A DNA stretch of 64,000 nt from Oceanospirillum linum (GCF_900182785.1 NZ_FXTS01000005.1:62001-126000); one strand, 5' to 3'; shown: positions 24,191-34,038, numbered from the stretch's first letter. The notes: generated by a model from the letters alone, not told the origin. Program-made: numbers and translations.

Positions 24191-26820
24191 CGCAGGAGCT
24201 GGCGTTGCTGTCGGCGGAGCCGGGTGCCGGTAAGACCACCCGCCTGCCTATCGCGCTGATGCAACACCCTGACTTCCAGAACGGAAAGATCGTGATGACC
24301 GCACCCCGTCGGGTGGCGGCACAGGCGGCGGCCTCTTATATGGCGGGGCTGATCGGGGAGTCGGTGGGTGACCGCATCGGTTATCGGGTGAAGGGCGACC
24401 ATAAGGTGAGCCGCAACACCCGTCTGGAGCTGGTGACCTCCGGTGTGCTGCTGCGGATGTTGCAGCACGATCCCACCTTAGAGGGCGTAAGCCTGGTGAT
24501 TCTGGATGAGTTTCACGAGCGCACCGTAGACAGCGATCTGATTCTGGCGCTGTGCCGTCAGATGAACCTGCTCTATCGGGATGATAATCCGGCGGGGCTG
24601 CTGGTGATGTCGGCTACCCTGGCTCAGGAGGCGCTGGAAGCCGCTTTACAGGTGCCGATTCTCTTCTGTGAGGGTCGCACCTTTCCGCTGGAATACCGCT
24701 ATAACCGCACCAGCGTGCCGGTCTCCGAGCGGGTGCAATCGGCGATTGATACTTGCCTGGAGATCATCGGTTCTGGGGACAGAGAACACGCCGGCGATAT
24801 CCTCTGCTTTCTGCCCGGTGTCGGCGAGATCAACCGGGTGACCGAAGCCCTCTCTGCCCCCTGTCAGCAAGCCGGTATTGATCTGCGCCAGCTGCACGGC
24901 CAGCAGAAACTGGCGGAACAGCAGGCGGCCATCGCTCCGGCGCAAAAGGGTATGCGCCGCTGTATTCTCGCCACCGCCATCGCTGAAACCAGTCTCACCA
25001 TCGACGGCATCACCTTAGTCATCGATTCCGGCCTTGCCCGTGAGGCGCGTTTTGATAAAGAAGCCGGTGTGGTGCGTCTGCACACCCGATCTGTCACCCG
25101 TGCCGAAGCCAAACAGCGGGCCGGTCGTGCCGGTCGTACTCAGGAGGGTACGGCGTTCCGCTGCTGGAGTGAAGATCAGCAGGGGGCGCTGTCTGCCCAG
25201 CCAGAACCTGAGATCAACCGGCAGGATCTGTCGGAGCTGGCTCTGCAGCTGATTCAGTGGGGGTCGGATGATCCCCAGGAGTTTGATTGGGTAACACCGC
25301 CACCCAAGGCGCGCTGGCAAAGCGCCCTGACCCGCCTGCAACAGCTGAAACTGGTGGAAGCGGCTCAGGGTGGCGGCAGTCTGCAGCTGACGGAATTCGG
25401 TCAAGCCTCCCGTGAACTGGTGCTGTCTGCACACTTGGGGCGCGGCTGGCTCAGCCTGTTAAAAGCGGCGAATCAGAGCGCCAACAACCTTAACGCCGAT
25501 CAGCTGGCGGCCAGTGCCTTTATCTTCAGCCTGCTGCAGGAGGGCGCACACCTGCCGGAGAACGAGCTGCTAGCCGCCTGCGAGCAGCTGATCCAGTCCC
25601 GCGATCCGGCCAATAAAGCCCTGTGTAAACGGATCGAACAGGGGGCGGCTCGTCTGTTGAAAGAGAGCCAGCAGCTGGTCACCCAGCATCCACGTTCTGA
25701 CACAAGCACAAATACTGTATATAAAAACAGTGAAGACTTACTCCCCCTGTTAAGCACCGCCCGGAAGCCCGCCGCCAGCCTGATAGCCCAGCTGCAGAAC
25801 GCCGACTTTACCGATCTGATGATTGAAGGACTGTGTCATGCTTATCCGGATAGGGTGGGTAAAAAACAGGTGGGTTTAAAGCAAAACGCCACTAATAGCC
25901 CTGCACAAGGCAAAGGTGATGCCGGAATCTACAAACTGAGCAATGGCCGTCAGGCGCTGCTGAACAGCCATCAGCAACCGGAGTTTGTGATCGCCCTGCA
26001 CGCCCGCTCTTTCAGTCAGGACAGCCGGGAAACCCTAACTCTATGGCTAATACTGGATAAAAAAACAGTAACTACTCACTTATCCGATCAGATCGTGCAG
26101 CAGCCGTTTTGTCACTGGCAGGGGGATCGGCTGATTAACAGCGTACAAACCCGCCTGGGTCAGCTGGTGCTGGATGAGAAACTGGGTGATAAACCGGATC
26201 AGGCCGCCCTGAATCAGGCGGGTATTCTGCGTCTTCAGCAGCAAGGCATCGATGCCCTGCCCTGGCAGGAAGCGGATATCCGACTGCGCCAGCGCATTGA
26301 GTTTCTGCGCTTGAACGGTACGGATCAGAAGGATGAACCCTGGCCGGACCTGTCCGATCAGGGGCTGTTGGATTCTGCAGAAGATTGGCTGGTGCCGTTT
26401 CTGAGCGGCGTCAATCATCAGCGCCAGTGGCAGCAGCTGTCGGTCAGTGACATGCTGAAAAGCCTGCTCAGCTGGCCACAACAGCAGGCGCTGGACACGC
26501 TGGTGCCGCCCGCACTGCAAGTCGCCTCTGGCCGTTGGGTAACGATTGATTACAACCAGAACCCACCCACCGTAAGCACCAAACTACAGGAGATGTTCGG
26601 TACCGAAAATGTCCCGGCGATCGCAGGTGTACCGGTGAGCATACACCTCCTCTCACCGGCAGGTCGGCCATTGGCGGTGACCTCGAACCTGGCTACCTTC
26701 TGGCGGGAGGTGTATCCGGAAGTACGTAAAGAGATGCGAGGCCGATACCCTAAGCATCCCTGGCCGGAAGACCCGTTAACAGCAGAGGCCACCCATAAAA
26801 CCAAACGGGCCTTGACCTAA
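24094..26820 (+). CDS. hrpB: ATP-dependent helicase HrpB
   Basis: A 908-aa DEAH-box RNA helicase. Walker A GAGKT is at residues 44-48, DEFH at 138-141, then SATL, the helicase C domain with QRAGRAGR, and the HrpB C-terminal domain ending near GRYPKHPWPEDP. The family is usually 800-850 aa; this one is longer, with an insert about residues 525-600. Role in RNA metabolism is poorly known. The start region is the right-hand direct repeat. It ends with a 4-base tail-to-tail overlap with the RecQ-family gene. Confidence 0.93.
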   Translation: MRSPASSVNHPSSTETDLPILAQVPELVAQLHSQELALLSAEPGAGKTTRLPIALMQHPDFQNGKIVMTAPRRVAAQAAASYMAGLIGESVGDRIGYRVKGDHKVSRNTRLELVTSGVLLRMLQHDPTLEGVSLVILDEFHERTVDSDLILALCRQMNLLYRDDNPAGLLVMSATLAQEALEAALQVPILFCEGRTFPLEYRYNRTSVPVSERVQSAIDTCLEIIGSGDREHAGDILCFLPGVGEINRVTEALSAPCQQAGIDLRQLHGQQKLAEQQAAIAPAQKGMRRCILATAIAETSLTIDGITLVIDSGLAREARFDKEAGVVRLHTRSVTRAEAKQRAGRAGRTQEGTAFRCWSEDQQGALSAQPEPEINRQDLSELALQLIQWGSDDPQEFDWVTPPPKARWQSALTRLQQLKLVEAAQGGGSLQLTEFGQASRELVLSAHLGRGWLSLLKAANQSANNLNADQLAASAFIFSLLQEGAHLPENELLAACEQLIQSRDPANKALCKRIEQGAARLLKESQQLVTQHPRSDTSTNTVYKNSEDLLPLLSTARKPAASLIAQLQNADFTDLMIEGLCHAYPDRVGKKQVGLKQNATNSPAQGKGDAGIYKLSNGRQALLNSHQQPEFVIALHARSFSQDSRETLTLWLILDKKTVTTHLSDQIVQQPFCHWQGDRLINSVQTRLGQLVLDEKLGDKPDQAALNQAGILRLQQQGIDALPWQEADIRLRQRIEFLRLNGTDQKDEPWPDLSDQGLLDSAEDWLVPFLSGVNHQRQWQQLSVSDMLKSLLSWPQQQALDTLVPPALQVASGRWVTIDYNQNPPTVSTKLQEMFGTENVPAIAGVPVSIHLLSPAGRPLAVTSNLATFWREVYPEVRKEMRGRYPKHPWPEDPLTAEATHKTKRALT

Positions 26821-28817
26821 TAGTTGTTAACCAGCATTTCAATATCCCGATACCGGAGCAGCTCACAGCTGCCAAAACCGTTAATCTGCCGGGCTTTGAT
26901 TTTGGTAAACACAGGCTGAGTTAAACCTGCTAAGAAGCGGGCACTTAAGGTGTGTTTTTCCTCATCGGTCAGTTCCAACGGGCTGTCTGCCTCTAACTTC
27001 TGCAGGAAGGCGGCAACATGGGCTTTAAGTTGCCCCTGATCCGGAAAGTGTGGCTCCTGAACATAGCTCAGCTGAGCCACCTGCCCGCGACAAACAGAAC
27101 AGTGACCGCAGGCGTTGGGGCTGGAGTTCTCATCAAAATAGCGGGACAGGTTGTGGGTCAGGCAGCGATCCAGCTGGAAGAAGCGGATCAGTGCACCGAT
27201 CCGTTCAATCTCCTTCTGCTCTTTCTCCGTCACGTAGGCGTGGAGCTTGGCGGCGGGGTCATCGTTTTTCAGGCGGGTCATATCCACCCTAAACACCTCG
27301 GTCATCTTAGAAGCGGACAGCTCAATCAAGCCCTGCTCGTGGAGATAGTCCAAAGCGGCAATGGCTCTGTGGCGCTCGGCACCTGCACCATAGGCCTGAT
27401 AAAGACGATCAAAGTCCGGCACACCCCAGGTCTTTTTAAATGCCGTATGTTCAAACACCGCCTGCAGAAAAGATACACGTTCGCCGGAGAACTTCGCCAG
27501 AATCGTATCTCTATCGGCAATAAACTTGTATTTGTACTCGGCAAAATAGCTGCGTAACGGCTCTAAGATGCCCATCAGTTCCAGCTGTACCAGCAGGGTT
27601 TTCAACGGCAGCTGGCGAATATTGGTCTGATTGGCAAGGCTATAAAGCTGCACCTCCCAGTGGGAGGCCGAGCTGCCGGCGACAAAGCTCTCCTCCTCGA
27701 TCGCCTGAATCAGGCGCTGAATATCGGAGCGCAATGGGGTATCGCCATAAACAAAGTTTTCCAGCACGGGTACGCCATCAAGGCTGGCCAGGGTGATGCA
27801 GTTTGACGGCTGACCGTCCCGACCGGCACGGCCGATCTCCTGACTGTAGTTCTCGATCGATTTCGGCAGATCATAGTGCACCACAAAGCGGATATCGGAC
27901 TTGTCGATGCCCATACCAAAGGCGATGGTGGCCACCACAACCCGAATCTTACCCGCCATAAAGTCGGCCTGAATCTGTTCCCGCTGCTCATTGGGCAGTC
28001 CGGCATGATAGGCGGTGGCGTTGATGCCCTGCTGGCTTAGATAAGTAGCCACATCCTCGGCGGTGTGTTGCAGGGTGACGTAGACGATGCCATCGCCCTG
28101 CTGCTGGTCGATCACCTGCTTCAGCGCCGCTTTCGGCTGCTGGCCGGATTGCAACGGCAGCACACTAAGATCCAGATTCGGGCGGTAGAAGCCGGTCTGC
28201 ACCACATGTTCCGGTGCGATACCGAATTTGAGCGCCATATCCTTTTTCACCCGACGGGTGGCGGTGGCGGTCAACAGCAGCACCAAAGGAATATTCAGCT
28301 GATTGCGGTACTCCGGCAGTTTCAGATAATCGGGCCGGAAATTGTGCCCCCACTCGGAGATACAGTGTGCTTCATCCACCACCAGCATAGAGATGGGCAC
28401 GGATTCGATAAACTGCCGGAAGCGCTCATTCTTAAAACGCTCCACCGACACCATCAGAATTTTCAGCCGACCGGAACGGGCATCCTGCACCACCTGCTGA
28501 TGCTCTTCATTAGTCAGGGTGGAATCAATACTGGCCGCAGCAATGCCTTTGCTGTGCAGAAATTCCAGCTGATCCTTCATCAACGCCAGCAGCGGCGACA
28601 CCACCAGGGTCAGATGGGGCAGCTGCAGCGCCGTAAACTGATAACAGAGGGATTTACCGGAACCGGTGGGAAAGATCGCCAGCGAAGAGTGCCCCGCTAA
28701 CAGCTGCTCAACGGTCTGCTGCTGACCACCGCGAAAAGCGGGAAAACCAAAGGTTTGCTGGAGTTTGCTGTCCAGCTCCTGAATGGATGCCGTTTGAAGA
28801 TGTTCAGACATAAACAC
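26817..28817 (-). CDS. RecQ-family ATP-dependent DNA helicase
   Basis: A 666-aa superfamily 2 3'-5' DNA helicase. TGSGKS at residues 51-56, DEAH at 148-151, TATAT, and IGRAGRDGQP in motif VI. After a winged-helix-like part, a zinc cluster (CLTHNLSRYFDENSSPNACGHCSVC) lies near residues 565-590, C-terminal to its usual place. No clear HRDC domain is seen. So this is a RecQ paralogue rather than E. coli-type RecQ. Upstream lie DUF3565 and Fic genes in the same direction, 53 bases away. Confidence 0.88.
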   Translation of the reverse strand: MFMSEHLQTASIQELDSKLQQTFGFPAFRGGQQQTVEQLLAGHSSLAIFPTGSGKSLCYQFTALQLPHLTLVVSPLLALMKDQLEFLHSKGIAAASIDSTLTNEEHQQVVQDARSGRLKILMVSVERFKNERFRQFIESVPISMLVVDEAHCISEWGHNFRPDYLKLPEYRNQLNIPLVLLLTATATRRVKKDMALKFGIAPEHVVQTGFYRPNLDLSVLPLQSGQQPKAALKQVIDQQQGDGIVYVTLQHTAEDVATYLSQQGINATAYHAGLPNEQREQIQADFMAGKIRVVVATIAFGMGIDKSDIRFVVHYDLPKSIENYSQEIGRAGRDGQPSNCITLASLDGVPVLENFVYGDTPLRSDIQRLIQAIEEESFVAGSSASHWEVQLYSLANQTNIRQLPLKTLLVQLELMGILEPLRSYFAEYKYKFIADRDTILAKFSGERVSFLQAVFEHTAFKKTWGVPDFDRLYQAYGAGAERHRAIAALDYLHEQGLIELSASKMTEVFRVDMTRLKNDDPAAKLHAYVTEKEQKEIERIGALIRFFQLDRCLTHNLSRYFDENSSPNACGHCSVCRGQVAQLSYVQEPHFPDQGQLKAHVAAFLQKLEADSPLELTDEEKHTLSARFLAGLTQPVFTKIKARQINGFGSCELLRYRDIEMLVNNY

Positions 28818-28870
28818 TCCCTGTTATTAATATGAATGGAGAGCCCGTAGGGCTGGAAAATCAAGAAGAT

Positions 28871-29080
28871 TCAGGGGCGCTCATCCATAGGCGCGCCCTG
28901 ATCACATTTTTTACACTCAAGTCGTGAGCCTAACATATCTTTGCGCCCTTCCGGTGTTATCACCCAGGGACGTTCCTGCCAGGGCGGATTGTGGCGTACA
29001 TGTTGATTATGGCCGCAGGCCAGCTGAGCCACCCAATGGCCTTCGTCGTCGGTATGGTAGCCGGTGATGGGTTGCTGCAT
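28871..29080 (-). CDS. DUF3565 protein
   Basis: A 69-aa protein that matches DUF3565 along its length: QPITGYHTDDEGHWVAQLACGH, QHVRHNPPWQERPWV, and CKKC at the end. The C/H-rich pattern (CGH-QH-H, CKKC) suggests one bound zinc. Start ATG follows AGGAGGATCGTT. It lies 18 bases after fic and 53 before the RecQ-type gene, probably in one transcript. Function unknown. Confidence 0.9.
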   Translation of the reverse strand: MQQPITGYHTDDEGHWVAQLACGHNQHVRHNPPWQERPWVITPEGRKDMLGSRLECKKCDQGAPMDERP

Positions 29081-29098
29081 AACGATCCTCCTGCTCGA

Positions 29099-30106
29099 CT
29101 ACAGGCAATAATACCGTTGCTTGGAGCTTCTTGGCTTATCAGGAATCTCCAAATACAGCCAACCCGCATCTAACAAGGGTTTAAGCACACTTTTCCGGAA
29201 GTTCTCCCTGTCTTTTAAACCGCAGAAATCCTGCAGTTCCTGCCGAGAACGTGGCTTCAGGCAGTAATTATCAAGCCCTGAGTAACGCGACAGAATATTA
29301 AGTACAACTTGCGGGGTAACTTGCGGGGTAACTTGCGGGGTAACTTGCGGGTTCAGCTGCTCTTTCAGGGTTTCATCGATCACCTGCAGCATAAACTCAA
29401 TAAAAGGAGCGCCGTCCGTCAGCTGAGTACTTCGGCCAATCGCCTGATAGTATTCAGCCTGATGCTGATGCACGAGGCTCTCAATTGGCAGGTTAGCAAA
29501 CAGCGGATTCCAGCGAGCCAGAATCAGACTTTGCCACAAGCGCCCCATACGCCCGTTACCATCTGCAAAGGGGTGAATAAATTCAAACTCGTAGTGAAAT
29601 ACAGCACTGGCGATCAGTGGATGATGTTCCGTACGGCCAAGCCAATCAAACAGATCTGACATCAATCTTGGCACCTGATTAGCCGGAGGTGCCATATGCA
29701 CCACCTCTGAGCCACTCATCACGCCAACACCGCCGCTTCGGTAGTTCCCCTCGCCATCGACCAACCCCATCATCAGAATACGATGGGCTTCCAGCATGTC
29801 CGCTTCCCGACCAGGTAGCCAATGCTCAAACCGCTCATAGACTGCCAATGCATTCTTAACTTCCTGCACTTCTTTCTGAGGCGCTATAACCGGCTTACCT
29901 TCTAACACTGCTGTTATCTGTTCAACCGTAAGAGTGTTACCTTCAATGGCCAATGAACCCTGAATTGTGCGGATCTGATTTGCACGGCGTAATCGCAATG
30001 CCTGTGCCTGTTCAGTCAAAGCAGACAGACGCCCTAACTGCTCACTGATTGAAGCGATCAGATTGAGGGTGGTTGCTGAGATCGAAAAAGGTGGTTCGTA
30101 GGCCAT
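29099..30106 (-). CDS. Fic family protein (AMPylase, self-inhibited)
   Basis: A 335-aa Fic-fold protein that probably transfers AMP to a hydroxyl group of target proteins. The catalytic loop HPFADGNGRMGR is at residues 178-189. The inhibitory helix motif SLAIEGN (51-57) lies before it, so this is a class II (N-terminally inhibited) Fic. A C-terminal winged-helix domain follows a proline-rich linker made of four TPQV repeats (12-bp DNA repeat at 29306-29352). The wHTH hints at self-regulation or DNA binding. No antitoxin (class I) gene is adjacent. Confidence 0.9.
   Translation of the reverse strand: MAYEPPFSISATTLNLIASISEQLGRLSALTEQAQALRLRRANQIRTIQGSLAIEGNTLTVEQITAVLEGKPVIAPQKEVQEVKNALAVYERFEHWLPGREADMLEAHRILMMGLVDGEGNYRSGGVGVMSGSEVVHMAPPANQVPRLMSDLFDWLGRTEHHPLIASAVFHYEFEFIHPFADGNGRMGRLWQSLILARWNPLFANLPIESLVHQHQAEYYQAIGRSTQLTDGAPFIEFMLQVIDETLKEQLNPQVTPQVTPQVTPQVVLNILSRYSGLDNYCLKPRSRQELQDFCGLKDRENFRKSVLKPLLDAGWLYLEIPDKPRSSKQRYYCL
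29306..29352. repeat. Four in-frame 12-bp repeats in fic
   Basis: Three perfect AACTTGCGGGGT units and a fourth, shortened one. They encode (TPQV)n in the linker before the winged-helix domain. A length of 12 keeps the frame, so the unit number can vary between strains without breaking the gene. Confidence 0.9.
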
Positions 30107-30217
30107 CTGTTTTACTCAAAACGGGGTCATATAAACAGTTTACGTAATGGATCAGACAGCGTCACTTCCTGTCGGAAGAGAAAGTAGCGACACTGCCCTA
30201 GCTGGAACCGTAACAGT

Positions 30218-31312
30218 CTATGAATTCAGAATTTTGAGCGGCAGCGCCAGCAGATCATCCCCGGTACCCGCCAAATAGATCATCACCGCGCAGAAGCCCG
30301 CCACGGTCACCACATACCAGATGGCAGAGACGATCTGACCGTAACGATCCAGCGGCAGCAGATGGCTTTGGTGACGCTGCTTCCATTCAAAAAAGATCTC
30401 ACCGGTGCCAATCAGCAGCAGGAAACCCAGCAGGGCCAGGCCAAAGCTGTAACTGATCAGAACCCCCAGACCCGCTCCGGCACCACACAGCAGCAACCCG
30501 GCAATGGAGTTCATGGAGAAACTGATACTTTTCAGCACATGGCCGCCGTCCAGTGGCAGAATCGGCAGCAGGTTAAACAGGTTCAGCAAGCTGTTAAAGG
30601 CGGCGATACCGGCAAAGAAAATATTGCCGGTGACCCAATAGGCGATCAGTGCCAGCAGCGACATACCCAGGCCAAAGAATGGCCCCATCAGCGAGATCAC
30701 CACATCCTGCCAGCGGGTATTGATTTTGGCATCCCCCAGGGCCAGACCACCCATAAACGGAATCAGATAGATCCCTTTGGTTTTCATACCAAAGTGCTGC
30801 ATCGCCCGGATATGGCCGTATTCATGCACCACAAGACAGGCGATCAGGCTCAGGGCAAACTCCAGGGAAAACAGCCAGGAATAGGCCGCCAGACTGGCAC
30901 CCGCCAACACAACCTTAATCACCTTAGCGCTTTTCAGCAGCTTCATGCCCAGAGATAACAGCCCTACCATGCTGAACTGGCGGGGTACTTTAGGCTCAAC
31001 CACCGGCTGCTGGCGCTCAATATCTTTTACCGTGCGCTCACCATCGGTCAGAAGCTCATCGGCAATTTTCAGTTGATAATCAAAATGAAACGGCTGCCAA
31101 CCCAGTGAAAAACGAAGCTCACAGGGAATTGTTTCACCAGTACGGCCATCCGTCAGCTGAAAACTCAGGTTAAAATCCCCTTCTGCGTTACCGTCGGCAT
31201 TTTTACCTGCAACAGGCTGGCCGCCCCAGTAAAGCACCTGCCAACCCGCCATAGAGGCCTCCAGCCGCAACGGCTGTCCCAGGCAATCAATATTGAGTAG
31301 TTCCAAGATCAT
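30218..31312 (-). CDS. Site-2 protease family (M50) metalloprotease
   Basis: A 364-aa membrane zinc protease. HEYGH is at residues 163-167, and the second zinc ligand is in LLPILPLDGGHVL (Asp255). Six or so hydrophobic helices span residues 115-350. An N-terminal ~100-residue domain (LGQPLRLEASMAGWQVLYWGG) is a small beta-rich part seen in some S2P-like proteins. It probably cleaves transmembrane proteins; the substrate is unknown. The gene begins close to the photolyase gene on the other strand, so the two share an upstream region. Confidence 0.85.
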   Translation of the reverse strand: MILELLNIDCLGQPLRLEASMAGWQVLYWGGQPVAGKNADGNAEGDFNLSFQLTDGRTGETIPCELRFSLGWQPFHFDYQLKIADELLTDGERTVKDIERQQPVVEPKVPRQFSMVGLLSLGMKLLKSAKVIKVVLAGASLAAYSWLFSLEFALSLIACLVVHEYGHIRAMQHFGMKTKGIYLIPFMGGLALGDAKINTRWQDVVISLMGPFFGLGMSLLALIAYWVTGNIFFAGIAAFNSLLNLFNLLPILPLDGGHVLKSISFSMNSIAGLLLCGAGAGLGVLISYSFGLALLGFLLLIGTGEIFFEWKQRHQSHLLPLDRYGQIVSAIWYVVTVAGFCAVMIYLAGTGDDLLALPLKILNS

Positions 31313-31430
31313 CCCCGTTAAAAATCAAACGCTTAAAATTGTTGCTATTATGCCTGAAAGCCCAGCCAAAGAACCATACAGGCATCGATTGCGTAGAAAT
31401 AACACGTCGAAACAGCCCAGGAGGTATGCC

Positions 31431-32978
31431 GTGGCAACACTAAGACTGATACTCGGTGACCAACTCAGCGAAAACATCACCAGCCTGCAGGATCTCAACC
31501 CTACTGACGACTGTGTGCTGATGTGTGAACTGGTTGAAGAAACGACTTATGTTCCGCACCACAAAAAGAAACTCGTATTTTTCCTGTCAGCCATGCGCCA
31601 CTTTGCTCAGCAATTGCAAAGAAAGGGTGTCAACGTCCATTACTTCAATCTAGATGAGGCGTTAGACAGCTTTTCAGATGCCATAGAAAGAGTACTCAAC
31701 ACACCCTCTGCCGGTATGCCCTCTTTTAAAAAGATTGTGGTGACACATCCCGGAGAATACCGCGTACTTCAACAGTTAAAACAACTTAAAGCTGTACTGA
31801 AAATACCTCTGGAGATACGCCCGGATCACCGCTTTCTGACCACCCAAAAGCAGTTTTCGGACTGGGCAAAAGGGCGCAAACAGCTGCGTATGGAGCTTTT
31901 CTATCGTCAAATACGCAAAAACCTCAATATTCTGATGCAAGATGGGGCACCGGTCGGTGGCCAATGGAATTATGATAAGGACAACAGGAAAGCACTGCCT
32001 GCGAATCTGGCACCACCCATGCCACTGGGCTTCAAACCCGATGCCATTACCCGCCAGGTCATCAAAATGGTTGGCGAGCGATTTCCTTCAAACTTTGGAG
32101 CACTGGCAGACTTCCATTATGCGGTCACCCGGACGCAGGCACTGCAGGTACTGAGTCACTTTATTGAGCAGCGTCTGTCCTTGTTTGGCGACTACCAGGA
32201 TGCCATGAAGCAGGATCAGCCCTGGCTGTTTCACAGTCACATCGGCCTCTACCTGAATATTGGATTGTTAAGCCCGATGGAGGCGATTCGGGCTGCTGAA
32301 AAAGCCTGGCAGGAGGGCAAAGCACCGTTGAGTGCCGTTGAAGGCTTTATCCGACAGATTCTGGGCTGGCGGGAATTTGTGCGCGGCCTTTACTGGCTGA
32401 AGATGCCCAATTACAAGCATGAGAACTTTCTGCAGGCAGATCGCGCCCTGCCAGAGTTTTACTGGAGTGGGAAAACCCGCATGAACTGTATCAGCCAGTG
32501 CGTGCAGCAAACCAAAGAACACGCCTACGCCCATCATATCCAGCGTTTAATGGTACTGGGTAATTTTGCCCTGCTCTCCGGCCTGTCCCCCAAAGAAGTG
32601 AACGACTGGTATCTACTGGTATACGCCGATGCGATTGAATGGGTCGAGCTGCCCAATGTTTCCGGCATGATTCTGTTTGCCGACGCGGGTTATCTGGCCA
32701 GTAAGCCCTATGCTGCGGGCGGAGCCTATATCAATCGCATGTCGGATTATTGCAAACATTGCCATTATAAAGTGAAGGAGAAGACCGGTAGTAACGCCTG
32801 TCCGTTTAACTATCTGTACTGGCGTTTTCTCGACCGTAACCGTCAGGCATTAAAAGGCAACCCCCGCATGGCACTGGTTTACAAAAATCTGGAGCGAATG
32901 AGCGAGAACCAGATCGGAGCGATCCGTATGCAGGCCGACAGCTTTCTCGGCAAGCTGGACAAGGGCGAGGCCGTCTGA
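31431..32978 (+). CDS. Iron-sulfur cryptochrome/(6-4) photolyase
   Basis: 515 aa from GTG 31431, which has AGGAGG 6 bases before it; the reading from 31293 overlaps the protease gene and lacks such a site. The four cysteines C353, C441, C444 and C457 (in MNCISQC and CKHCHYKV...ACPFN) sit at a constant +3 offset from those that bind the 4Fe-4S cluster in Agrobacterium PhrB. So this is an FeS-BCP type enzyme, expected to repair (6-4) photoproducts with FAD and a ribolumazine antenna. The 51-aa DUF2256 gene follows by 24 bases. Confidence 0.92.
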   Translation: MATLRLILGDQLSENITSLQDLNPTDDCVLMCELVEETTYVPHHKKKLVFFLSAMRHFAQQLQRKGVNVHYFNLDEALDSFSDAIERVLNTPSAGMPSFKKIVVTHPGEYRVLQQLKQLKAVLKIPLEIRPDHRFLTTQKQFSDWAKGRKQLRMELFYRQIRKNLNILMQDGAPVGGQWNYDKDNRKALPANLAPPMPLGFKPDAITRQVIKMVGERFPSNFGALADFHYAVTRTQALQVLSHFIEQRLSLFGDYQDAMKQDQPWLFHSHIGLYLNIGLLSPMEAIRAAEKAWQEGKAPLSAVEGFIRQILGWREFVRGLYWLKMPNYKHENFLQADRALPEFYWSGKTRMNCISQCVQQTKEHAYAHHIQRLMVLGNFALLSGLSPKEVNDWYLLVYADAIEWVELPNVSGMILFADAGYLASKPYAAGGAYINRMSDYCKHCHYKVKEKTGSNACPFNYLYWRFLDRNRQALKGNPRMALVYKNLERMSENQIGAIRMQADSFLGKLDKGEAV

Positions 32979-33002
32979 ACCGGCTTTTTTCAGGAGGTGT
33001 AG

Positions 33003-33158
33003 ATGAAAGGCCATAGGAAAAATTTTCTGCCGGAGAAGACCTGCCTGACTTGTAATCGCAACTTTAAGTGGCGCAAGAAATGGGCAAAAGATTGGGAGCA
33101 GGTACGCTACTGCTCCCGGTATTGCCGGTCAGCCAAAACAGCAAGGTCAGATCATTGA
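33003..33158 (+). CDS. DUF2256 protein, 51 aa
   Basis: Short gene with AGGAGG just upstream of the ATG. Contains KTCLTCNRNFKWRKKWAKDW and VRYCSRYCR: two CxxC/CxxxC pairs of the DUF2256 zinc-ribbon. It follows the FeS photolyase directly and overlaps the DUF3047 gene by 7 bases tail to tail. DUF2256 genes recur beside this photolyase type, so a supporting role (cluster or DNA contact) is plausible but unproven. Confidence 0.88.
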   Translation: MKGHRKNFLPEKTCLTCNRNFKWRKKWAKDWEQVRYCSRYCRSAKTARSDH

Positions 33159-33850
33159 GCAGAAAACACCAGATCACCGTACCAGGCTTCTGCTGAGCTT
33201 TGAGAGTTGTCGGTATCCGTCATAATCGCCACAGCTTTAACGGTTTCAATATCTTTACCAAACAGACGTTTCAGGTCTGCTTTCAGGTTGCGTTTTTCAG
33301 TGTACCAGTCCTCACCGGCTTCCTGCTGCCTGACTGAAACCATCATCGCACTACTTCCGGTAAAAGGGTTCGCCCACTCATCACCCTCCGGGGATTTCGC
33401 AGACCAGACATAACTGATCGCTTTGGTACTGAGAAATGTCCAGCCGTCATTGACGACAATATAAACCCGGGCGGCAAAGTCATCGCCGGACTTGATCTTT
33501 TCATCTCCCAGCTCCGGCAACTGAGTGACCTTCCAGCGCCAGCTCAGATAGGGCGTTTTATTCAGATCAATCTCTGTTTCATAAAACAAACCCGAAGCCG
33601 TCCCCTGACTCAGGGCCTGTACAACGTTATTTTCCGATACCTGTTTCAGCTGATATGCGGTGTGACCTTCAAACTCTTTTGCCTGCCAGCCTATAATCTG
33701 ATCCGGTGTAAAGCGTAATGAAGACTCAGCCTGAGCACGTTCAGCCACCATAGCTGCCATCAGCAGACTTACAATAAAAGTGAACACCCTTGGGAAAACA
33801 CCGGAAAAACCGGGTGCCCGGTTTACAAAACAGTGACTTATCAGTCGCAT
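33152..33850 (-). CDS. DUF3047 periplasmic protein
   Basis: 232 aa with a signal peptide (VFTFIVSLLMAAMVAERAQA). The DUF3047 pattern is evident: GWQAKEFEGHTAYQL, LSWRWKV, DDFAARVYIVV, AISYVWS, and VAIMTDTDNSQSSAEAWYGDL. Proteins of this family are beta-rich and exported; their function is unknown. It is transcribed alone toward the photolyase cluster. Confidence 0.85.
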   Translation of the reverse strand: MRLISHCFVNRAPGFSGVFPRVFTFIVSLLMAAMVAERAQAESSLRFTPDQIIGWQAKEFEGHTAYQLKQVSENNVVQALSQGTASGLFYETEIDLNKTPYLSWRWKVTQLPELGDEKIKSGDDFAARVYIVVNDGWTFLSTKAISYVWSAKSPEGDEWANPFTGSSAMMVSVRQQEAGEDWYTEKRNLKADLKRLFGKDIETVKAVAIMTDTDNSQSSAEAWYGDLVFSAQ

Positions 33851-34038
33851 ATAACAGCCTCATTCAACCTTTGATTCTCAGATACCTACTTGTCGATATA
33901 CGCAGCAAACACTATTCTGTATTCAGTTTTTTCTACGACTTTAATCTTAAGACCTTAGGCTAGACATCTGAATTTCTTTGCCAGGCAGCACGTAATTAAG
34001 GGCTTAAGATACCACCGCAAGTAAGGATTCAACCGTAT

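Noticed and set aside
24127..26804. Many long open frames opposite hrpB
   Set aside because: They are antisense shadows from GC-biased codon use, with no homology or ribosome binding sites.
29306..29352. Four-unit repeat as a CRISPR-like array
   Set aside because: Units are contiguous 12-mers with no spacers and lie in frame inside fic.
31293..31430. 46-codon N-terminal extension of the photolyase
   Set aside because: It overlaps the protease gene start, lacks a ribosome binding site and is not photolyase-like; GTG 31431 has a perfect AGGAGG.
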